A stretch of DNA of 50,704 bases from an uncultured Desulfobacteraceae bacterium (GTDB lineage: Bacteria > Desulfobacterota > Desulfobacteria > Desulfobacterales > Desulfatirhabdiaceae). Made by a program: the position numbers and the translations under genes. Shown piece by piece: positions 1 to 8,416 of the stretch. Each line of letters begins with the position of its first letter. Within the stretch, counting starts at the first letter, position 1. Under the pieces are notes generated by a model. That model saw only the letters and a list, made by a program, of their open reading frames with translations, was not told the DNA's origin and made no database searches. Location: positions 1-50,704 of the forward strand of contig CAJBLH010000286.1 in the NCBI GenBank assembly GCA_903953895.1, in the 5' to 3' direction.

Positions 1-1121
1 GGCGAAATATGCGGCAACGAATCCTGTGGGGCGCCGGCCAGTACCCGGGGGATGACCTCCCGGTATATCGGATTGGCGATGATCAGGCCGCCGGCGCCTT
101 CCCGCCGGATCAGCCCCAGATCGATCACGTACTGGCGGTCGTCATCCGTGCCTTCGGTAATGATGCCGCCGGCCAGCATGGGCTCCACCACCCGCCGGAC
201 CCGGGGCTCCTTCAGTTTGTCGGCCAATTGATCCAGATGCGTCACCCGTCTTTCGATCAACTGTTCCCTGGCCTGAACGATCATTTCGGGGGTAATGGGA
301 ACGGAACGGTTTCGGCCCTGCTTCATTCTAAAACAGACTTCGTAGGCCAGCGCATTGACCAGCCAGGGCTGCCCCTGTGTAAAGTTCCAGATCAATCGAC
401 AGGCATCCTCCGTAAAAATCTGGCCGGTTTCCTGGGTATGCGCCTGCAGGAGGGTGTCAACCTCCTGCAGGATAAAATCACCCATCCTCAGTGACTCCGC
501 CTTGACATTGAAAGCGCTGCCGCCGGTGATCACCGTATTTTCTTTGCTCGAATGAATCCGGTAATCCTTGATATCCCGAACCCCGCACAGAATAACGGAC
601 TGTGGAAAGAGTGTCGGCCGGTTGGGATATCCGGCTCGCAGTTGCCGCAGCAGGGAGATCAGGGTGTCGCCGATCAGGGCATCCACCTCGTCTAAAATCA
701 GCACTGTCGGGCGGGAAGACTGCCGGCACCATTGATTGAGAAATTCTTTGATTACAGATGTCGCCGGAACCTGCCCCGCTATCTGGCCGGCAAGAATCAG
801 GGCATCATTATCCCCCAAAAAATCGCGGGCGGAAAAAGCGATGCTGTGAATCACCTCCGCCGTTCCCATTTCAATGTTTTCACGAGCCGCCTGCGCTCCT
901 TCGATATTGGCATACAGCGCCCGATAGGTGCCTTCTTGATTCAGATAGGTCATCAGAGCCAGCAGGCTGCTGGTCTTTCCGGTCTGACGAGGCGCATGCA
1001 TCAGAAAATATTTTTTCAAGGCTATCAGATTGAGTATTTCATCCAGATCGAACCGCTCCAGCGGCGGCAGGCAGTAATGATCCTGGCAATTGACAGGGCC
1101 TTCGGTGGTAAAAAATTTCAC
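1..1121 (-). CDS. AAA-type ATPase, C-terminus beyond the left edge (partial)
   Basis: The frame is open from a GTG start at 1121 to the window edge, so the C-terminus is missing (373 codons present). The start is preceded by AAGGAG at about 1131-1136. A Walker A motif (APRQTGKTS) lies near residues 42-50 and a Walker B motif (VLILDEVD) near residue 138. The rest resembles the winged-helix part of stand-alone AAA-like ATP-binding proteins. It follows the zinc-ribbon gene on the same strand after about 79 nt and probably belongs to the same transcription unit as the SNF2 helicase. The family (AAA_14/AAA_35-like) is recalled, not searched. Its biological role is unknown; it may be an effector or motor of the helicase module. 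Confidence 0.75.
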   Translation of the reverse strand, partial: MKFFTTEGPVNCQDHYCLPPLERFDLDEILNLIALKKYFLMHAPRQTGKTSSLLALMTYLNQEGTYRALYANIEGAQAARENIEMGTAEVIHSIAFSARDFLGDNDALILAGQIAGQVPATSVIKEFLNQWCRQSSRPTVLILDEVDALIGDTLISLLRQLRAGYPNRPTLFPQSVILCGVRDIKDYRIHSSKENTVITGGSAFNVKAESLRMGDFILQEVDTLLQAHTQETGQIFTEDACRLIWNFTQGQPWLVNALAYEVCFRMKQGRNRSVPITPEMIVQAREQLIERRVTHLDQLADKLKEPRVRRVVEPMLAGGIITEGTDDDRQYVIDLGLIRREGAGGLIIANPIYREVIPRVLAGAPQDSLPHIS

Positions 1122-1200
1122 GATGTTTCTCCTTGGGTTGCTCTGACCTGCGGCGCACCGGCCAGCATGGACCCCACCGGCTGGTCGCCCCCACGCGATA

Positions 1201-2232
1201 TCACGCCCGGCTGCATGCAGGACACACCATAACAAAATGGGTTTTGCCGTCTTGAAGAACAATGCGCCGCGTCGTTTTTCGGCAGGATTCGCAGACCAGG
1301 GGGTCGATGCTCTGTGTGACCGGATTGTAAAATACGGGCAAGGTTCGGGTGGCCTTGCGATACAAAATGGTCAAAATCAGATGCGCGACATTCACCAGAT
1401 ACCGTTCAGCCGCACAGGCCCGAATGCCTATCCGGGTGTCGTATTTGTGCTGAAGATCGGATATCTTTCGATCTGCCTCCGCCGGCAGACCGTCGATTTT
1501 CTGTTGACGCTCCATGCGCTGGGTGTCGCTTAGATTCGGATGCGCCAGGGATGCCTGCATTTCTTCCGCCAGAGACTGGTAGTATTCCCGCGTATTGGTG
1601 ACGTCGCGGTGAAGCCTTCTACACATACTGGCTGCAAACGGCGCCATATCCTCCGTAATGCGATCTTGAAGCGATTTCAGGGCGGTCTGAAGCGATACAC
1701 CGATCCGGGTTGAAAACTGCGGCGGCAGATGGGACTGCCGGAAATACGTACATTCAAAATCCGTGACCGAATCCTCGAAACCCGCAATGACCGCACCCGT
1801 TGGCTCATGAAACGTCAGCCGCATCAGACCTTCCTTGCGTTCATCACTCAGGGCGATATAGCGGCTGGTAAGGACCATATAGGTCGTTCGGCTCTCCGCA
1901 TGTACGCCGATTTGGACTTTTCCGTTGACAAAACTCAAATCCCGGTTAACGGCCGTATCGAATCCGGCTTTTTTGATATAGGGGATGGTCACGGCGCCGT
2001 ACGCAACCGGAATACCGGCGGTTGCAGCATGCACCAACCGATCCAGTGTCGGGCTGCCATAGAGCAGCGGATAGTCATTCCCGCCCAGACATACGTCTTC
2101 GGGCAGATTCAGTGCAACGGACAGATCCGGGGGGAGCAGTGCGTGAAGGCCGTCGGGATCGGCATCGACCAATCCGCCGTTATTTTCAAGGAAATCGGTG
2201 GCAAACCGAACCAGTTCCAAATCCTGTATCAT
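1201..2232 (-). CDS. Conserved protein of unknown function with C-terminal zinc ribbon, partner of SNF2 helicase
   Basis: This 343-residue protein has no signal peptide and no domain I can name. The middle, about residues 200-260, is polar and probably helical (RMERQQKIDGLPAEADRK and neighbours). The last 35 residues hold two CxxC pairs (CESC and CPAC) with spacing typical of a zinc ribbon. The start codon lies 2 nt after the stop of the SNF2 helicase, so the two are almost certainly translated together. By analogy with helicase partners it may bind nucleic acid or act as an adaptor for the helicase; that is inference. No catalytic motif is visible. Confidence 0.7.
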   Translation of the reverse strand: MIQDLELVRFATDFLENNGGLVDADPDGLHALLPPDLSVALNLPEDVCLGGNDYPLLYGSPTLDRLVHAATAGIPVAYGAVTIPYIKKAGFDTAVNRDLSFVNGKVQIGVHAESRTTYMVLTSRYIALSDERKEGLMRLTFHEPTGAVIAGFEDSVTDFECTYFRQSHLPPQFSTRIGVSLQTALKSLQDRITEDMAPFAASMCRRLHRDVTNTREYYQSLAEEMQASLAHPNLSDTQRMERQQKIDGLPAEADRKISDLQHKYDTRIGIRACAAERYLVNVAHLILTILYRKATRTLPVFYNPVTQSIDPLVCESCRKTTRRIVLQDGKTHFVMVCPACSRA

Positions 2233-2234
2233 GA

Positions 2235-4595
2235 TTAGACTCCAAAATCTTCCTGGAAAAGTTTCTCGTCCAGTTCCTTGCTGCTTTCATAAGCGGACCG
2301 GGCGCGCTTGATACGGACCGCCAGTGCATTGAAAGCCTTTTTGCGCTCGGCTTCTTCGGGATGGCTTACCCAGAGCTCATAGACCATGTCACTGAATTCC
2401 TGATCCCCCTGAAGCCGGCCCAGAATCATGTCGATTTCTCCGACAACCAGTTCAAACATGTTGATTTTTTTATCCAAAATTTCCAGGATTTCATCTTCGA
2501 TCGTGCCGCTCTGGCAGAAATTATACACCTCAACCGCCTTTTCCTGGCCGATCCGATGAACCCTTCCGATGCGCTGCTCGATATCCATGGGGTTCCAGGG
2601 CAGATCATAATTGATCAGAACATGACAGAACTGAAGGTTATGTCCCTCGCCGCCGCTTCCGGTTGCCAGCAGAACCCTGCGGCCATCGCGGAACGCCTGA
2701 ACAGCGGCGGTTTTCTGATCACTGGTCATAGAACCCTGATACACGGCGCAGGAAATGCCTCTGCGCTGAATCAGCCCCTGCAGATAAGACAGCGTGGCAA
2801 GATGATTGACGAAAACGATCTTCTGATCGGCTGATGCCTGCAGAAAATCCAGAACCTGAACCGCCTTGGCGCTTTCCTTGATCTTTTTGCCCAGTTTCAG
2901 CAGGTGTTGGACACGGCTTGCAATATCGTCATTATTCAGGCGGGAAATATCGATCCTCTCGATCATGGACAGTGCCGCGGCATGGGATGAGCCGGCCGCC
3001 TCCAGTAGCCTTCGTGTGACCATGCGGTTCAAAAACGGCAGATTCATTTCGGCAACTGTCGATACAAATTGGCTGAGTTCCTGGTAAAATGTGGTTTCTT
3101 CCGGTGCGGAAATAATTTTTGCCGTGGTGGCGAAACGGGGCGGCAAATGGATTTGGGAAGCCGCTCGCGTATTTCGGATCATGACTTCTTTCAACAGGTC
3201 GCGAAGCCGCTCGCGGTTCTGCGGGTCTGTCGGATTTCCCCGCACAACAAATTGTTCCTTGAACGCCTTTCGGGTTTTCAGATGGCCCGGCTTCAGAAGG
3301 GTCACCAGGTTGAATAGCTCTTCCAGGTTGTTTTGAACGGGTGTGGCGGTCAGAAACAGCAGGAATGTTTTTTGAATGGCATTGACGAGTTTCCAGTTCA
3401 GAGTTGTCTGATTTTTCAAGTGATGGGCTTCATCGACGATGAGCATGTCGTAGGATCGCGCACAGACTTCATCCATCCGCCGCCGGGACCTGGCGGTCTG
3501 AAGGGAGACCAGCAGAAAAGGCATCTGCCAGAATGCTTCCGGATTGTCCCGAAACAGGGGGTCTGTGGATGCCGCCACAGCGAGATTGAATTTGGATACC
3601 AGTTCTTCTTTCCACTGGTTGATCAGTGAACTGGGAACCAGAATCAGGGCGGATTTCACCAGACCGCGCAGAATATATTCCTTCAAAACCAGGCAGGCTT
3701 CGATGGTTTTGCCGAGCCCCACCTCATCGGCCAAGATGGCGCGGCCACGGAAGGATCGTAGCACCTTTCTGGCGGTTTCCTGCTGATGCCAGAAGGATTC
3801 CACGCCGTTTAAGGCGCCCAGACAGATCAACTGGTCGTAGGAGCTGCGGAATCCCAGACGGTAGGCGTTCACTGTCAGATTCAGGGATTGCATATCACAG
3901 GCTGTTCCGGAATCGATGACTTTCATAAATTCGGTGGTATCAACTTCAAACTGAACCTGCGGATCAGGTAGTCGCACCGACGGCGCACCGACAGCCGATC
4001 GAACGATGGAATCCTCCGGCTGGCAGATCGACTCCGGAGTATCCTGGGTTTTCGGCAGCGCTGCCTGGAATTTCTCCAAAATAGAAGCACTGTCTGCCCG
4101 GGCCTGTTTGAGTGCGATCATCTGCCGAACCTCGCTCAGGAGATGTTCCGCCCGTTTTCGGTCTTTTCCTTTCAGTTTGATGACAAACCGCTCGCGATCC
4201 TCGAGGGTGGCTGTCAGCACTTCCTGGAGCAATTCGACTTCCTTGGTCTGATATCGAAATATCAGCTCCGCCAGCACAAGGGCATTACCTGAACTGGGGA
4301 TCAGATTTTGACGCCATCCCTGCGTCATCAGTTTCAGAAGCAGCAAATCATCTTTCAATTCCTCTGCGGCTTGACAGGCATAATGGAAAAATGATACGTC
4401 CGCCGGCGCTAATTTTAATCCTTTCAGTGCGAAACGAAGAACATCTTTCCAATTACTCTGGTGCCATAAATAAGAAAGCTGGCGCTTATATTCCTTGACT
4501 TTTTCTATCTGACCGATTCGCTCGCGTTCCAGAGCAGTTTTATTTCGTGCTTCTTCCCGTTTTCGTTTTTGTTTTAAATTCCGGTCTAGGGCCAT
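2235..4595 (-). CDS. SNF2-family DEAD/DEAH helicase (RapA-like)
   Basis: This 786-residue protein has the two RecA-like lobes of SNF2 ATPases. Motif I (ADEVGLGKT) lies near residues 288-297, motif II (VDEAHH) near 384, motif III (FLTATPVQNN) near 415, and motif VI (QRIGRVHRIGQ) near 670. Helicases of this family use ATP to move on double-stranded DNA or displace bound proteins. The first 200 residues are unusual: a strongly basic start (LKQKRKREEARNK) followed by helical, TPR-like sequence. No nuclease or methylase domain is fused. It is the first gene of a set that continues with the zinc-ribbon protein and AAA ATPase. Such gene sets often occur in accessory or defence loci, but the sequence does not prove this. 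Confidence 0.9.
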   Translation of the reverse strand: MALDRNLKQKRKREEARNKTALERERIGQIEKVKEYKRQLSYLWHQSNWKDVLRFALKGLKLAPADVSFFHYACQAAEELKDDLLLLKLMTQGWRQNLIPSSGNALVLAELIFRYQTKEVELLQEVLTATLEDRERFVIKLKGKDRKRAEHLLSEVRQMIALKQARADSASILEKFQAALPKTQDTPESICQPEDSIVRSAVGAPSVRLPDPQVQFEVDTTEFMKVIDSGTACDMQSLNLTVNAYRLGFRSSYDQLICLGALNGVESFWHQQETARKVLRSFRGRAILADEVGLGKTIEACLVLKEYILRGLVKSALILVPSSLINQWKEELVSKFNLAVAASTDPLFRDNPEAFWQMPFLLVSLQTARSRRRMDEVCARSYDMLIVDEAHHLKNQTTLNWKLVNAIQKTFLLFLTATPVQNNLEELFNLVTLLKPGHLKTRKAFKEQFVVRGNPTDPQNRERLRDLLKEVMIRNTRAASQIHLPPRFATTAKIISAPEETTFYQELSQFVSTVAEMNLPFLNRMVTRRLLEAAGSSHAAALSMIERIDISRLNNDDIASRVQHLLKLGKKIKESAKAVQVLDFLQASADQKIVFVNHLATLSYLQGLIQRRGISCAVYQGSMTSDQKTAAVQAFRDGRRVLLATGSGGEGHNLQFCHVLINYDLPWNPMDIEQRIGRVHRIGQEKAVEVYNFCQSGTIEDEILEILDKKINMFELVVGEIDMILGRLQGDQEFSDMVYELWVSHPEEAERKKAFNALAVRIKRARSAYESSKELDEKLFQEDFGV

Positions 4596-4779
4596 GATTC
4601 ATCCGATCCCATCACTTGAGTCCAGCCCGGCGAAACCGGACGCCAATTTCATGCAGAACTGGGTACACCCCATCGACTCTTTAAAATACATGAAACACAA
4701 ATCCCCGACAATGTTTTTTATACCGGTCAATTCCCTTTGCATTCTCATCAATCCCCTTTAATACATATTGCATCTGGAT

Positions 4780-4842
4780 TTTTTTTACCACAGAATTCCT
4801 GGCTGAAATGTATCCAGGTTTTCCGATTTCATGGTAAAAAAA
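4780..4842. repeat. Nested inverted repeat
   Basis: TTTTTTTACCA (4780-4790) is perfectly complementary to TGGTAAAAAAA (4832-4842). Between them lies a second, inner pair, CCTGG and CCAGG. The element could fold as two stacked hairpins; the outer arms are A/T-rich like a bidirectional terminator. Its location between two divergent promoters is odd for a terminator. The function is not known. Confidence 0.5.
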
Positions 4843-4845
4843 CAC

Positions 4846-4874
4846 TTGCAATCATCATGGACTTTCATTATTTT
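4846..4874 (+). promoter_or_regulatory. Candidate sigma-70 promoter for the mqn operon
   Basis: TTGCAA at 4846-4851 and TATTTT at 4869-4874 are separated by 17 nt, a reasonable -35/-10 pair facing the mqn genes. The palindrome at 4876-4907 would then cover the transcription start, as expected for a repressor site. Confidence 0.4.
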
Positions 4875-4875
4875 A

Positions 4876-4907
4876 TTCAATAAATGACCGCTTGGTCACT
4901 TATTGAA
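4876..4907. promoter_or_regulatory. 32-bp palindrome, TetR-family-type operator
   Basis: Arms of 14 nt (4876-4889 and 4894-4907) match with a single mismatch around a 4-nt centre. The core reads TGACCGCTTGGTCA, which has the form of many TetR/AcrR-family operators (TGACC-N4-GGTCA). It sits just downstream of the candidate mqn promoter. No TetR-family gene is encoded in the window, so the regulator would be elsewhere. The palindrome is directly visible; its assignment is inference. Confidence 0.6.
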
Positions 4908-4983
4908 CACTCGTCCAAGATAATGGTACCGGGAAGGCAGCACGAGAGGATATTACTTTTCTCGTATATCCTCGACCGAAAAT

Positions 4984-5014
4984 GCACCCAAAATCTTAAT
5001 CTTGAAAGCTACAC
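4984..5014 (+). repeat. Copy of a short dispersed sequence (composite)
   Basis: GCACCCAAAATCTT (4984-4997) recurs exactly at 47890-47903, and ATCTTGAAAGCTACAC (4999-5014) recurs exactly at 29681-29696. Here the two halves are adjacent. All copies are outside genes or at a gene end. This suggests a small dispersed element, though two short matches could also be chance. Confidence 0.35.
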
Positions 5015-5044
5015 CAGAATCTATTCATCATACGGACAACCGAC

Positions 5045-6160
5045 ATGCAGGATCGCTTCAGTGAAATCCGGGAAAAAGTACTCTCGCAACAGCGCCTGGA
5101 GTTTGAGGATGGCCTGTTTCTCTTTGAAAGCCACGACATCGCAAAAATCGGCCAACTGGCCGATATCGTCCGAAAACGGCTCAACGGGAATCACGCCTAT
5201 TATGTGTATAACCAGCACATCAACTATACCAATATCTGCATCAGCCACTGCCGGTTTTGCGCCTATGCCAAAAATCCCGGCGACGCCGGTGCATATGCCT
5301 GGACGGCAGCGGATATCCGGCAGCGGATTCTTTCCCGGATCGATGAACCCATCACGGAACTGCATATTGTCGGCGGACTGAATCCTGAGCTGCCGTTTGG
5401 ATACTATACGGAACTGCTGGAAACAGCCCGTGAAGTTCGACCCGGAGCCACCCTGAAGGCGTTTACGGCGGTCGAGCTGGATTTTATCGCCAAAAATACA
5501 GGGCTGTCCCTCGAAGAGGTTATTGCCAGGCTGAAACAGTCGGGGCTTGCCATGCTCCCCGGGGGGGGCGCCGAGATCATGAGCCGCCGGATTCACGACA
5601 GCCTCTTCCCTCTGAAAATCGACGGAAAACGGTGGATCGAGGTCATGGAAACGGCCCACGGCGCCGGGCTGATGACCAACGCCACCATGCTTTACGGCCA
5701 TATCGAAACCCATGCGGAGCGGCTCTCTCATCTGATGGCGTTAAGGGACCTGCAGGACAGGACATCGGGATTTTGCGCCTTTATCCCCCTGGCATTTCAC
5801 TCGGCCCGTACCGGTCTTTCCCATATTCCACCCACCACTGCATTCGATGACTTGAAAACCATCGCCATTGCCCGGCTGATGCTCGACAATATCCCCCACA
5901 TCAAAGCATACTGGGTGATGATCGGCGAAAAACTGGCGCAATTGGCGCTTTCTTTCGGCGCCGATGATCTGGACGGCACCATCATCGAAGAAAGAATATC
6001 CCATGAGGCCGGCGCAACGTCTCCCAAAGGGCTCACCCGGGATCAACTGACCCATCTCATTACATCCGCAGGCTATGATCCGGTAGAACGAGATGCCTTT
6101 TACCATCCGGTTTCCGAAATCGCTCCCAGCCCCGATTTTGCCGAAGGGACATGCAGATAA
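5045..6160 (+). CDS. mqnE: Aminodeoxyfutalosine synthase, radical SAM
   Basis: MqnE joins SAM and the chorismate-derived 3-[(1-carboxyvinyl)oxy]benzoate to make aminodeoxyfutalosine in the futalosine route to menaquinone. The protein has 371 residues, normal for the family. The radical-SAM cluster motif CxxxCxxC is in CISHCRFCAY near residues 65-74. Other family signatures are HIVGGLNPELPF, LPGGGAEI, NATMLYGHIETHAER and LSFGADDLDGT. It is distinguished from the paralogous MqnC next door by these sequences. It is first of four genes (mqnE-C-X-A), and its stop overlaps the next start. The start ATG has only a weak ribosome-binding site. Menaquinone is the likely electron carrier for this anaerobe. 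Confidence 0.93.
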   Translation: MQDRFSEIREKVLSQQRLEFEDGLFLFESHDIAKIGQLADIVRKRLNGNHAYYVYNQHINYTNICISHCRFCAYAKNPGDAGAYAWTAADIRQRILSRIDEPITELHIVGGLNPELPFGYYTELLETAREVRPGATLKAFTAVELDFIAKNTGLSLEEVIARLKQSGLAMLPGGGAEIMSRRIHDSLFPLKIDGKRWIEVMETAHGAGLMTNATMLYGHIETHAERLSHLMALRDLQDRTSGFCAFIPLAFHSARTGLSHIPPTTAFDDLKTIAIARLMLDNIPHIKAYWVMIGEKLAQLALSFGADDLDGTIIEERISHEAGATSPKGLTRDQLTHLITSAGYDPVERDAFYHPVSEIAPSPDFAEGTCR

Positions 6161-7257
6161 TGACCGAAATGGCCCCCATCCGGGATAAAATTCTGAATCA
6201 TGACCGCATTGATGCCACAGATGCGCAGCTTCTGCTGGACCGGGCGGATCTGCTCGAACTTGGCGTTCTGGCCCATGCGATCAGAAAACGGCTGCATCCC
6301 GAACCGGTGGTGACGTTTGTGGTGGATCGAAACATCAATTATACCAACGGTTGCATCTGCGGATGCAAATTCTGCGCATATTACCGTCCGCCGGAACACC
6401 CCGAGGCCTACGTCATCTCGAAAGCATCGCTGGGTCAAAAAATCCGCGAAACCCTCGATCTGGGTGGCACCCAGATTCTGCTTCAGGGCGGGCTCAATCC
6501 GCTTCTTGGGCTGAACGATTATCTGGATATGCTGCGTTTTATCAAAACAAATTTCACGGTCCACATCCACGGTTTTTCTCCGCCGGAGATCGCCTTTATC
6601 GCTGAAAACAGCGGATTATCCATCGAAGAGACGCTGCGATCCCTGATTCAGGCAGGGCTGGACAGCATCCCCGGCGGGGGCGCCGAAATTCTGGCGGATG
6701 ATGTCCGGCAGCGGATATCCCCGAACAAATGCACGGCGGATACCTGGCTGAACGTCATGGAGCAGGCGCACGGACTTGGCCTGAAGACTACGGCCACCAT
6801 GATGTTCGGCCATGTCGAAACAACCGGGCATATCATCCTTCATCTGATGAAAATCCGCGATTTACAAGACCGTACCCGTGGCTTTACCGCCTTCATCCCC
6901 TGGACATTTCAGCCCGGCAACACGAAACTTCCCGTAAGTGCTGCAACCGCCGTTCACTATCTGCGGGTTTTGGCCGTCTCACGGCTGGTACTCGACAATG
7001 TTGCCAACATCCAGGCGTCCTGGGTTACGCAGGGGGAAAAAATCGCCCAGATATCGCTGGCTTTCGGCGCCAATGATCTGGGAAGTACGATGATTGAAGA
7101 AAATGTGGTGGCCGCAGCAGGTGTCGATTTCAAGCTGTCCATGGCGGACATGGTTCGAATGATAGCAGGCGCCGGCTACCGGGCGATGCAGCGCGACTGT
7201 TTCTACAATGCACTTGCGGAACATCGGGTAGAGGACAAAAGGCAGTGGGTACCGTAA
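6160..7257 (+). CDS. mqnC: Cyclic dehypoxanthinyl futalosine synthase, radical SAM
   Basis: MqnC cyclises dehypoxanthine futalosine with a radical-SAM mechanism, a later step of the same menaquinone route. The cluster motif is in CICGCKFCAYY near residues 65-75. Further signatures are GGTQILLQGGLNP, IPGGGAEIL and FIPWTFQPGNT. I chose the ATG at 6160 because it overlaps the mqnE stop as TAATG and AAGGGA (6144-6149) is 10 nt upstream. The in-frame ATG at 6151 would leave only 1 nt of spacing. It overlaps mqnX by 13 nt at its 3' end. MqnC and MqnE are homologous, so this operon carries both radical-SAM enzymes side by side. Confidence 0.93.
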   Translation: MTEMAPIRDKILNHDRIDATDAQLLLDRADLLELGVLAHAIRKRLHPEPVVTFVVDRNINYTNGCICGCKFCAYYRPPEHPEAYVISKASLGQKIRETLDLGGTQILLQGGLNPLLGLNDYLDMLRFIKTNFTVHIHGFSPPEIAFIAENSGLSIEETLRSLIQAGLDSIPGGGAEILADDVRQRISPNKCTADTWLNVMEQAHGLGLKTTATMMFGHVETTGHIILHLMKIRDLQDRTRGFTAFIPWTFQPGNTKLPVSAATAVHYLRVLAVSRLVLDNVANIQASWVTQGEKIAQISLAFGANDLGSTMIEENVVAAAGVDFKLSMADMVRMIAGAGYRAMQRDCFYNALAEHRVEDKRQWVP

Positions 7258-8414
7258 TTCACCGGGCGGGCTGGGTCGTGGTCGATCCGTGGACAGTTTA
7301 TCCGAACGGATATGTCCGGGTCGAAGACGGCGTCATTCATACGATCGGGCAAAGAACCACGCCGGCTATCTCCACGGACAGCGGTCAGGTCCGGGATCAT
7401 GGAGACGGCGTTTTGTTTGCGGCCCTGGTCAATACCCACACGCATCTCGAGCTGAGTGCGCTTCGGGGTCGCATGACAACCCACAAGGGGTTTGGATTCT
7501 GGGTCAAGGATTTGATTGAAAAGCGGGCGCTTCTCGATAACGCCACCCTGCTGAAAGCCGCTGAATCCGGAATCCGCGAAATTCTTGCATCCGGATGCGG
7601 GGCAGTGGGAGAGATAGCGAGTCTGGGACTGACCCTGGGGCCGATGCAGAAATCGGGTCTGGCAGGCGTGTGGTTCCGGGAATATCTTGGCGACAGGGTG
7701 TCGATCCCGGAATATCGGGAAACCCACCCCGGCGACCTGCCAGTGTCTTTGGCCGGCCATGCCCCCCACACCACATCGCCGACGGTTCTGACGGAAATCA
7801 AATGCCGGACCCGCCGGCAGAACACGCCGTTTTCCATTCACCTGGCCGAATCAGACGAGGAAATGTCATTTTTGACAACCGGACAGGGTTCCTGGAAAGA
7901 TTTTCTGCAGTCCCGGGGAATCGACTCGACTTCCTGGGGTCTTCCCGTGGAAAGCCCGGTTAAATACATGCAATCCCTTGGCATTCTGGATGATCGGACG
8001 ATTCTGGTGCATGTACTCCATGCGGATCAGGCCGACCTGAATGTGATCCATGAATCCGGCGCTCATGTCTGCCTTTGCCCGCGAAGCAATACCACACTGC
8101 ATGGCAGGCTTCCGGATATCGACGGCATGATCCGGACCGGCATCCCGCTTTGCCTCGGAACCGACAGCCTGGCCAGCGTGAACAGCCTGAGCCTGTTCGA
8201 TGAAATGACATTTATATCCAAAAGCTTTTCCAATATCGCACCGGAACGGATTTTTCAGATGGCAACCAGTGGCGGTGCAGCAGCACTGGGGCTGGACAGC
8301 CGGATGGGAAGCCTGGCGCCGGGCAAGGAGGCCAGGCTGGCCTACTGCGATATTCAGGCATATAGACCCTCTCAGATTGTGGAGGCGCTGGTCCATTTCG
8401 GCCAGACTGCTTAA
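7245..8414 (+). CDS. mqnX: Aminodeoxyfutalosine deaminase (amidohydrolase)
   Basis: The 389-residue protein belongs to the metal-dependent amidohydrolase superfamily, in the subgroup of adenosine-type deaminases. The metal-binding NTHTHLEL lies near residues 62-70. SIHLAESDEE supplies a further histidine and glutamate, LVHVLHAD a histidine, and CLGTDSLAS the catalytic aspartate. Between mqnC and mqnA it is best explained as MqnX, which converts aminodeoxyfutalosine to futalosine in organisms that use a deaminase rather than direct MTAN cleavage. The start is GTG at 7245, overlapping mqnC, with AGAGGA upstream. A related deaminase (MtaD/SAH deaminase type) is the alternative; context makes MqnX much more likely. 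Confidence 0.85.
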   Translation: MGTVIHRAGWVVVDPWTVYPNGYVRVEDGVIHTIGQRTTPAISTDSGQVRDHGDGVLFAALVNTHTHLELSALRGRMTTHKGFGFWVKDLIEKRALLDNATLLKAAESGIREILASGCGAVGEIASLGLTLGPMQKSGLAGVWFREYLGDRVSIPEYRETHPGDLPVSLAGHAPHTTSPTVLTEIKCRTRRQNTPFSIHLAESDEEMSFLTTGQGSWKDFLQSRGIDSTSWGLPVESPVKYMQSLGILDDRTILVHVLHADQADLNVIHESGAHVCLCPRSNTTLHGRLPDIDGMIRTGIPLCLGTDSLASVNSLSLFDEMTFISKSFSNIAPERIFQMATSGGAAALGLDSRMGSLAPGKEARLAYCDIQAYRPSQIVEALVHFGQTA

Positions 8415-8416
8415 AA

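Larger units (their letters stand above)
4596..5044. other. 449-nt divergent intergenic region (SNF2 module / mqn operon)
   Basis: This AT-rich spacer separates the minus-strand helicase module from the plus-strand mqn operon. It holds a nested inverted repeat (4780-4842), a candidate sigma-70 promoter (4846-4874), a long palindrome (4876-4907), and a short sequence also found elsewhere in the window (4984-5014). I see no credible coding sequence in it. The about 140 nt between the palindrome and mqnE could form a long untranslated leader. Confidence 0.7.

Noticed and set aside
9-494. Plus-strand open frame at the left edge
   Set aside because: It is antisense to the AAA ATPase gene, which has Walker motifs and a ribosome-binding site.
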